Assembly: GCA_021819985.1 (NCBI GenBank)
Contig: JAKAEG010000057.1
Span: 1-12,352, forward strand
DNA length: 12,352 bases
DNA from: Nitrospirota bacterium
Lineage (GTDB): Bacteria; Nitrospirota; Thermodesulfovibrionia; Thermodesulfovibrionales; JdFR-88
Direction of reading: 5' to 3'
The notes under the pieces were generated by a model. It was not told the DNA's origin, ran no database searches, and worked only from the letters and a program-made list of their open reading frames with translations. Positions 7,198 through 12,352 of the stretch are shown in pieces. The translations under genes and the position numbers were made by a program. How positions within the stretch are numbered: position 1 is the first letter of the stretch; each line of letters begins with the position of its first letter.

Positions 7198-9864
7198 ATG
7201 ATATTTGACAGGCAGGGGCTCTGCCTGATGGTCAACGGGCCTGGGCTTGCCATGATGGGCCTTTCAGAAAGCGACGTGCTGCAAAAAAATCTTTCCGACT
7301 TCTGGCCGGAGGACGCTCGCCCGAAAGTTATTGAAAAAACAAATCAGGTCCTGGGAGGCATAGCTTCTTCTTTTGAGGGTGTATACATTCGCCCTGACGG
7401 AGAAGAGGTTCTTTGGAGCGTGAAGCTCACACCTTTATATAGCAATGGCGGGGGACCTAACGGTTTTGCGTCTATCAGTACCGATATTACCAACCACAGA
7501 CGGATCGAAGACGAGTTGGAAAGATACCGGGAACATCTTCAGAAGCTGGTAGACCAGCGCACGGCAGAGTTAAACGCCGCTGTTTTGAAGGCTGAAGAGG
7601 AAAAAGCCCGGGCTGAAGGTATTATAGCAGCCGTAGGGGATGGCATCAGCATTCACGGCACCGATTTCAGGATCCTTTACCAGAATCAGGCAATGAAGGA
7701 TTTGCTTGGAGACCATGCCGGCGAGTACTGTTATAAGGCATACCAGGGGAAAGACAGCGTGTGCGGCGACTGCCAACTGGTCATGACCTTCAATGACGGC
7801 AAAATTCATAAAAAAGAAGGAAAAGCGGCGACTGATAAGGGCGACATATACACTGAAATAACCGCTTCTCCATTGAGAGATTCGAAAGGGAAGATCATCG
7901 CAGGGGTGGAAGTTGTCAGGGATATAACCGGACGGAAGATATCAGAGGAAACGCTCCGCCAGACGAATGAGAGGCTGCGCACCATACTGGATGCGTCGCC
8001 GGCGGCAATAATAGCAGTGGATTTGAATGATATGGTGACCATCTGGAGCAAAGCGGCCGAGCAGATATTTGGCTGGAGCGAAAAAGAAATGATTGGCCAT
8101 TTCTATCCAGTCATGCAAGAAGTCAAAGCCGAAAAATGTCGCACTTTTATTAGGCAAATCCTGGATGGCCAGCCAATCCTTAGCATCGAGGTACGAAGGC
8201 GGAGGAAGGACGGCTCTTCTGTCGATATCATGATTTCATCGGCCCCTCTGTATGACTATGGAGGCAAGGTCAGCGGCATATTGTCGGTGGTCACTGATAT
8301 CACCCAGACAAAAAGGGCTGACTGGGAGCTTAGACTCGCTCATGAGGAACTCAAGCAGATATTTAATACCGCGACCGAAGGAATGGTAGTAATAGACAAG
8401 GATTTCAAAGTGATAAGAGTCAATGATACGCTCCTGTCCCTATTGGGAGTGAGCCGCAAAGATGTTTTTGGCAAAAAATGCTATGAAATTTTCCCTTCAG
8501 GTTCACTGTGCCATACCAGTAACTGTCCTATGGATAGAACTCTAAGGGGCGAAGAGAGTGTCGAATTCGAGACAGAAAAACAGCGTCAAGACGGTACGAA
8601 ATTTCCGGCTATTATAAAGGCGGCCCCGTTCCGGAATCCCGAAGGGGACCTGGTCGGAATCGTTGAAAGCATACGAGACATAAGTGACCGTAAAAAAATG
8701 GAAGAGATGATTCTTAAGGCCAAAAATCTCGAATCTATCGGCATTCTGGCCGGGGGGATTGCCCATGATTTCAATAATCTTTTTCAAGGCATTGTGGGCA
8801 ATATCAGCATTGCAGCGGGGCACCTTTGTTCGGATGACAAGGCATACAGATACATTAAGCAGGCGGAGAATATATTGGAGATTGCTAAAAGCCTAACCGG
8901 TCAGTTGCGTACTTTTTCCAAAGGAGGAGAGCCTGTAAAAAGACTGATCAATATAGGAGGAAAAATCAGAAAATGGGTCAGCTTCTCATTGAGCGGCTCG
9001 AACCTTAAGACGGATTTCAGGATCGAAGAAGGTTGTTGCCGCGTGGAAATTGACGAAGGACAAATAAGGCAGGTCATTCAGAATCTGGTTCTCAATGCAA
9101 GGGACGCCATGCCCCATGGAGGCACATTAACGATTACGGTCCACAGGACATATCTGGGGGAAGTGCAGGAAAAGACTGGCCTGAAAGAAGGCATGTATAT
9201 GAAGATATCGGTAAAGGACGAGGGCATCGGCATACCCGAACAGCTTGTGCCAAAAATATTCGATCCCTATTTTTCAACAAAGACAACAGGAAATCAAAAG
9301 GGCACGGGGCTGGGGCTCACGATCTGTTATTCGATCATGAACAAGCATGGAGGGGCCATTACCGCGGAGTCCAACAGGCCGGAGGGGTCTACCTTCACCA
9401 TATTTCTCCCCGTTTCGGAAGACAAAGCGCCCGAGGTGCCCGAGGAGAAAGAATTCCGAAGGCCTTCGCAGGTCTGCAAAGGCAGGGTGCTGGTCATGGA
9501 TGACGAAAAGATGATCCTCGATGTGGCCAGAATTTATCTGGAGCAGCTCGGATATGAATGTGAGACGGCAAAGGAGAGTGACGAAGCGGTCGAAATATAT
9601 AGGAAAGCGGCTGTGGCGGGGTGTCCTTTTGATGCGGTGATACTTGATCTGACCGTGCCGAAAGGAAAAGGGGGAATAAGTGCAATTGCAGGGCTCCTTA
9701 AAATAAATCCTAATGTCAAGGCGCTGGTGTCTAGTGGGTACTCTGAAGATCCGGCCGTGAGCAATTACAAGCAACTTGGGTTCCAGGGCGTCCTTGCAAA
9801 ACCGTATACTATTAAGCAGTTGAGCGATGCCCTTTTACGGCTTAGCGAGAGGTTCGCATCGTAA
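7198..9864 (+). CDS. Hybrid sensor histidine kinase, PAS x4 - HisKA - HATPase - REC, N-terminus interrupted
   Basis: An 888-residue cytoplasmic kinase with no membrane helix. Visible order: PAS1 lacking its first strand (1-100), a coiled coil (101-140), PAS2 (about 141-249), PAS3 (about 250-372), PAS4 (about 373-500) and HisKA with His523 in GGIAHDFNNLFQGI, as in the NtrB/AtoS type. The HATPase has N-box Asn629 and Asn633, Asp674 in DEGIGIP, and GTGLGL at 702-707. The C-terminal receiver (about 762-885) has Asp768-Asp769, phospho-Asp817, Ser845 and Lys868. PAS2 (Cys178, 189, 192) and PAS4 (Cys428, 438, 443) each carry a cysteine triad. No DNA-binding output is present, so a separate partner is expected. 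ATG 7198 has only a weak GAG upstream and lies 3 nt past an in-frame TGA. Translation by reinitiation, or a nonfunctional first PAS domain, is possible. The kinase core looks intact. Confidence 0.88.
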   Translation: MIFDRQGLCLMVNGPGLAMMGLSESDVLQKNLSDFWPEDARPKVIEKTNQVLGGIASSFEGVYIRPDGEEVLWSVKLTPLYSNGGGPNGFASISTDITNHRRIEDELERYREHLQKLVDQRTAELNAAVLKAEEEKARAEGIIAAVGDGISIHGTDFRILYQNQAMKDLLGDHAGEYCYKAYQGKDSVCGDCQLVMTFNDGKIHKKEGKAATDKGDIYTEITASPLRDSKGKIIAGVEVVRDITGRKISEETLRQTNERLRTILDASPAAIIAVDLNDMVTIWSKAAEQIFGWSEKEMIGHFYPVMQEVKAEKCRTFIRQILDGQPILSIEVRRRRKDGSSVDIMISSAPLYDYGGKVSGILSVVTDITQTKRADWELRLAHEELKQIFNTATEGMVVIDKDFKVIRVNDTLLSLLGVSRKDVFGKKCYEIFPSGSLCHTSNCPMDRTLRGEESVEFETEKQRQDGTKFPAIIKAAPFRNPEGDLVGIVESIRDISDRKKMEEMILKAKNLESIGILAGGIAHDFNNLFQGIVGNISIAAGHLCSDDKAYRYIKQAENILEIAKSLTGQLRTFSKGGEPVKRLINIGGKIRKWVSFSLSGSNLKTDFRIEEGCCRVEIDEGQIRQVIQNLVLNARDAMPHGGTLTITVHRTYLGEVQEKTGLKEGMYMKISVKDEGIGIPEQLVPKIFDPYFSTKTTGNQKGTGLGLTICYSIMNKHGGAITAESNRPEGSTFTIFLPVSEDKAPEVPEEKEFRRPSQVCKGRVLVMDDEKMILDVARIYLEQLGYECETAKESDEAVEIYRKAAVAGCPFDAVILDLTVPKGKGGISAIAGLLKINPNVKALVSSGYSEDPAVSNYKQLGFQGVLAKPYTIKQLSDALLRLSERFAS

Positions 9865-9904
9865 AAAAGTGATGGACGGATTTTTTACGCCGCCCCTTTT
9901 TTTT
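9860..9904 (+). terminator. Intrinsic terminator after the hybrid kinase, with two competing hairpins
   Basis: GGACGG (9874-9879) pairs with CCGCCC (9890-9895), with one mismatch, around a 10-nt loop, and is followed by eight T residues (9897-9904): a standard terminator shape. A second hairpin, CGTAAAAAA (9860-9868) with TTTTTTACG (9881-9889), overlaps the stop codon and excludes the first. The pairing and T tract are visible; function is inferred. Confidence 0.65.
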
Positions 9905-9975
9905 CATATAGAATGTGTTTATATTCTCGAAAATGTAAGTTAGCGAGTTGTTATGATTGAATAAGTTAGAGATCG

Positions 9976-10001
9976 AAGATAGCTGACAAAGTTATCTTTT
10001 T
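9976..10001 (+). other. Terminator-like hairpin in the leader of the GGDEF gene
   Basis: AAGATAGCT (9976-9984) pairs with AGTTATCTT (9990-9998) over nine positions, including one G-U pair, with a 5-nt loop. The right arm runs into five T residues ending at 10001. It lies after the previous gene's terminator and about 75 nt before the GGDEF start. It could end a short transcript, act as a backup terminator, or be an attenuator. Confidence 0.4.
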
Positions 10002-10003
10002 AA

Positions 10004-10032
10004 GTGAAAAATGCTGGCAATAATAATAAAAT
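10004..10032 (+). promoter_or_regulatory. Candidate sigma-70 promoter for the diguanylate cyclase
   Basis: GTGAAA (10004-10009), a 17-nt spacer and TAAAAT (10027-10032) match four of six and five of six consensus bases. Transcription would begin near 10039, just downstream of the 9976-10001 hairpin. The region is very A+T-rich, so chance matches are likely. Confidence 0.3.
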
Positions 10033-10077
10033 CTACGGAATCAAATATTTAAATTTCAATTCTGGGGCTCTGCATAA

Positions 10078-11526
10078 ATGGGGTATTTAATAAATTATAG
10101 CCGTGTAGAAACAATCCTGCACCGCATATCACAATGGAGCTTTTCCATAGTTTTGGCTATAGGCGCAGTATCTTTAGTGGGCTGGTATTCAGATTTGCTC
10201 ATTATCGCGAGCGTACAACATCGATATGTTCCAATAGCGCCAAGCACCGCATTCTGTTTTCTTATATTTAGCTTTTTATTACTCGCTTATATGTTGAAAC
10301 GTCAGAGTCATATCAGACAGATAATTGCCATGTCCGGAACCGTGCTGATTTTTTCGATTTGTTTTGCAATACTCGTTAGTTTTTTCCTTGGGAAAAAATT
10401 TAGCATTGAGCATCCGTGGATCGAATCTCCACGAAATATTGGTAATATCGCTGCAGGCTATATGTCACCTGTTACCTCTACACTTTTTCTAGTTGCAACA
10501 TCAGGTTTCATATGCTTGCTCGTTTCAGAAAGATTGCTATCAGCAAGAAAATCAAATTTCAAAAAGATAGCCTCTTACGCAGCAACGGTCGTGATTGGCG
10601 CAGGATTTACTATTATTTTGGGTTATTTACAAGGATCCCCACTACTGTATGGAGGGAACATAATACCAGTATCGCTTCCCACCGCAATAGAATTTGAGCT
10701 TCTTGGTTTGGGAATTCTGTCTGCCTGTGGACCCTATTCCCCACTCATAAGAATTTTTGTGGAGCCAAATGTCAAAAGTCGGTTAATGAGGGCCTTTGTT
10801 CCAGCTACAATTGTTATTACTTTTATTGATGGTTTTTTATATCATGAGACCTTTGTCACAGCGACTAATCCGGCGCTGGCAACTTCGATAATTGCATTTT
10901 TGTCAATAATGATAGTAGGGTTTATCGTTTCTAAAATAGCAAGTTCTGTAGGAAATGACATAGACCGGGAGCATGCTGAACGCGATCGCATCGAGGAAGC
11001 CTTAAAAGAATCATCCATGAAAGATGCACTGACTGGTCTTTATAACAGGCGCTTCCTCCAGGAATATGAGGAAAGTCTTGTGGCCCGGGTGCGGCGTAGA
11101 GACAAGCTAATCGGACTTATTATGAGCGACTTGGATTTTTTCAAGAATGTCAATGATATTTACGGACACGATATTGGCGATGCAGTGCTAAAGGAAACTG
11201 CTGAAATATTAAAAAATACCGTCCGCGCCTCCGATATAGTCGTAAGGTTTGGTGGAGAGGAATTCCTCATAGTCTTGATGGATCTCGCGGAGGGAGAAGC
11301 TATAAGAATAGCAGAGATGACAAGAAAAAAAATTGAAAGTGCTGAATTGAGAGTCAATGACAGTATCCTGAAAAATACAATCAGCCTTGGTATTAGTGAA
11401 TTTCCATCGGACACGGAAAATTTTTGGGAAAGCGTTAAATTTGCTGACGTCGCCCTCTATGAAGCAAAAAACAGCGGCCGAAACAAATGCGTCAAGTTTA
11501 CTAAAGAGATGCGGAAAGCCGGTTAG
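10078..11526 (+). CDS. Membrane-anchored diguanylate cyclase (GGDEF), eight-helix N-terminal region
   Basis: A 482-residue protein likely to make cyclic di-GMP from two GTP. About eight hydrophobic helices fill residues 20-290 (roughly 22-44, 54-73, 82-104, 128-150, 165-185, 195-218, 240-258, 265-288). I do not recognise this as a named MASE family with confidence. A short charged linker helix (about 293-315) leads to the GGDEF domain: DALTGLYNRRF, metal-binding Asp351 region (SDLDFFKNVND), and the active-site motif GGEEF at 392-396. RASD (383-386) is an RxxD inhibitory site at the usual five-residue spacing, so product feedback is likely. No EAL domain is present. The ATG has only a modest TGGGG element upstream. 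The 5' half looks more A+T-rich than the upstream genes. Its own candidate promoter and the terminator before it suggest it is a separate transcription unit. Confidence 0.93.
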   Translation: MGYLINYSRVETILHRISQWSFSIVLAIGAVSLVGWYSDLLIIASVQHRYVPIAPSTAFCFLIFSFLLLAYMLKRQSHIRQIIAMSGTVLIFSICFAILVSFFLGKKFSIEHPWIESPRNIGNIAAGYMSPVTSTLFLVATSGFICLLVSERLLSARKSNFKKIASYAATVVIGAGFTIILGYLQGSPLLYGGNIIPVSLPTAIEFELLGLGILSACGPYSPLIRIFVEPNVKSRLMRAFVPATIVITFIDGFLYHETFVTATNPALATSIIAFLSIMIVGFIVSKIASSVGNDIDREHAERDRIEEALKESSMKDALTGLYNRRFLQEYEESLVARVRRRDKLIGLIMSDLDFFKNVNDIYGHDIGDAVLKETAEILKNTVRASDIVVRFGGEEFLIVLMDLAEGEAIRIAEMTRKKIESAELRVNDSILKNTISLGISEFPSDTENFWESVKFADVALYEAKNSGRNKCVKFTKEMRKAG

Positions 11527-11635
11527 GTAAAAATATTGGATTCTGGATGTGTTCATTACGAATGGTAAAAAACAGTTTTACAAGTTTGAAACTGCGCGGG
11601 TTGGAGGACAAACTCTGCACAATTTGTATTATATT
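11527..11635. other. Intergenic stretch between the GGDEF gene and the insertion sequence
   Basis: No gene is seen here. Two small overlapping hairpins occur: GTAAAA (11565-11570) with TTTTAC (11576-11581), and CAGTTT (11573-11578) with AAACTG (11589-11594). Neither is followed by a T tract, so no terminator for the GGDEF gene can be claimed. Confidence 0.4.
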
Positions 11636-11661
11636 GGAGGTCTTGTCAATAGGTGTGTAAA
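11636..11661. repeat. Probable terminal inverted repeat of an IS256-family element
   Basis: GGAGGTCTTGTCAATAGGTG and the following TGTAAA lie just outside the transposase stop, where an IS256-family end should be. The TTGTCAA core with a following TGTGTAA resembles ends of that family as I recall them. The partner end is outside the window, so the exact outer base and the target duplication cannot be set. Confidence 0.45.
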
Positions 11662-11667
11662 AAGCCA

Positions 11668-12352
11668 TTAGGCGGCCATCCTTTCGAGCGCCTTTGAAGC
11701 ATCCTTTGCGACCCCGTCGACGAATTTTTTCCCTTTATAAACATCAGACAATAACCAGTATCCTTTTAAAGTACGGAAACTCTTTTCGGCGACCTGTAAA
11801 AGTTTCCAGATCATTGCCGTTGCGTTTTGGACCTTCTTGAACCGTTTCGCCGCATCCGTCCTCAATCTCACTGCGCTGAAAGGTGACTCCACAATATTAG
11901 TTGTCCGGAGGTGAATCCAGTGTTCTTTCGGGAATGAGTAAAACGTGACCATCCGGTTCCAGTCGGTAAAGAGCTTCTCTACCGCTTTCGGATAATCTCT
12001 GTTGTAACGGGTGGAGAATGCATTCCTGAGCCGCTCGCATTCTGAAAGGGTCTCCGCGTAAGGAATGAGTTTAAGATATTCTCCGGCTTCGGTACGTATC
12101 CTTTTAGGGAAACAATCCAAGACATTGCGAATCTTATGGTTCCAGCAGCGCTGCTCATTTCCCTGGGGATGAAGCTCGCTAAGAGCAGACCATATTCCGA
12201 GATGGCCGTCGGCGATCGTCAGCTTGCCCAATTTCAGGCCGCGGGCGGACAGGTCCCTCAGCACTGCGCTCCAGGACTCCTTGCTCTCGCGATATCCGCT
12301 TTCGCAGGCCAGGATGACTTTCTTGCCGTTGGTGAGCGCGCCGATTATTACC
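11668..12352 (-). CDS. IS256-family transposase, C-terminal 227 residues (5' end beyond window)
   Basis: A DDE (mutator-type, MULE-like) transposase that moves its own insertion sequence. The frame stays open to the last bases of the window, beginning VIIGALTNGKKVILACESGY. The GTG at 12264 is therefore internal, not the start. Family marks: IADGHLGIWSAL with the second catalytic Asp, QRCWNHKIRNVLDCFPKR (the Cys/His stretch after it), and TTNIVESPFSAVRLRT with the catalytic Glu, followed by a basic C-terminal region. The first catalytic Asp is expected beyond the window. Full-length relatives are about 400 residues, so a little over half is seen. The stop lies 6 nt inside the putative terminal repeat, as is usual for this family. 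The visible part has no frameshift. Confidence 0.95.
   Translation of the reverse strand, partial: VIIGALTNGKKVILACESGYRESKESWSAVLRDLSARGLKLGKLTIADGHLGIWSALSELHPQGNEQRCWNHKIRNVLDCFPKRIRTEAGEYLKLIPYAETLSECERLRNAFSTRYNRDYPKAVEKLFTDWNRMVTFYSFPKEHWIHLRTTNIVESPFSAVRLRTDAAKRFKKVQNATAMIWKLLQVAEKSFRTLKGYWLLSDVYKGKKFVDGVAKDASKALERMAA

Larger units (their letters stand above)
11636..12352 (-). mobile_element. IS256-family insertion sequence, right part (continues past window)
   Basis: The element comprises the putative terminal repeat at 11636-11661 and a minus-strand transposase that is open to the window edge. Only the transposase 3' half is present because the window stops, with no sign of decay inside it. 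The element is convergent with the GGDEF gene and lies about 110 nt beyond its stop, so it does not disrupt that gene. Confidence 0.7.

Noticed and set aside
10512..10697. Small plus-strand open frame inside the GGDEF gene
   Set aside because: It is an out-of-frame shadow inside a clear membrane-protein coding region.
1..12352. CRISPR arrays, tRNA or rRNA genes, toxin-antitoxin or phage-defence genes
   Set aside because: No regularly spaced repeats, no tRNA- or rRNA-like segments and no such protein families were seen on either strand.

Overview
The window reads as part of a chromosome of a Gram-negative, motile, signalling-rich bacterium, most likely a deltaproteobacterium (Desulfobacterota-like). 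This rests on the gene set: a che operon with CheD, a soluble four-PAS hybrid kinase of a type common in that group, a membrane GGDEF protein and an IS256-family element. The taxonomic call is inference only. Genes 1 to 9 are on the plus strand; only the transposase is on the minus strand.

Positions 1-5339 are the 3' part of a chemotaxis operon: cheA (C-terminal part only), a four-helix-bundle chemoreceptor (MCP1), cheW, cheR, cheD and cheB. Spacing is tight: 28 nt from cheA to mcp1, 13 nt from mcp1 to cheW, 55 nt from cheW to cheR, 1 nt from cheR to cheD and about 50 nt from cheD to cheB. Together these encode the receptor, the coupling protein, the kinase and all three receptor-modification enzymes (methyltransferase, deamidase, methylesterase). 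No cheY or cheC is visible; they may lie upstream. MCP1 has an unusual histidine-rich C-terminal tail ending in an aromatic-x-x-aromatic motif that could tether CheR or CheB.

Positions 5340-7086 hold a 211-base intergenic region with weak hairpins and a candidate sigma-70 promoter, then a second chemoreceptor (MCP2). MCP2 has almost no periplasmic part and carries a C-terminal CZB zinc-binding domain. Its signalling helices are exactly three heptads longer on each side of the tip than those of MCP1 (40H-like against 34H-like). The two neighbours therefore probably do not share one receptor array.

Positions 7087-9864 carry a PAS-PAS-PAS-PAS-HisKA-HATPase-REC hybrid kinase. Its first PAS domain is interrupted by an in-frame TGA where a glycine is expected, so the annotated start at 7198 is probably a remnant or reinitiation start. 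Two of the four PAS domains carry a cysteine triad. A convincing intrinsic terminator follows.

Positions 9905-11526 hold a leader region with a hairpin and a candidate promoter, then a diguanylate cyclase with about eight membrane helices, an intact GGEEF motif and an RxxD inhibitory site. From about 11636 to the end is the 3' end of an IS256-family insertion sequence, with the transposase on the minus strand and cut by the window edge.

The clearest leads are the heptad-length mismatch, the His-rich tail with its terminal motif, and the interrupted PAS domain. I do not see a wholly new system.
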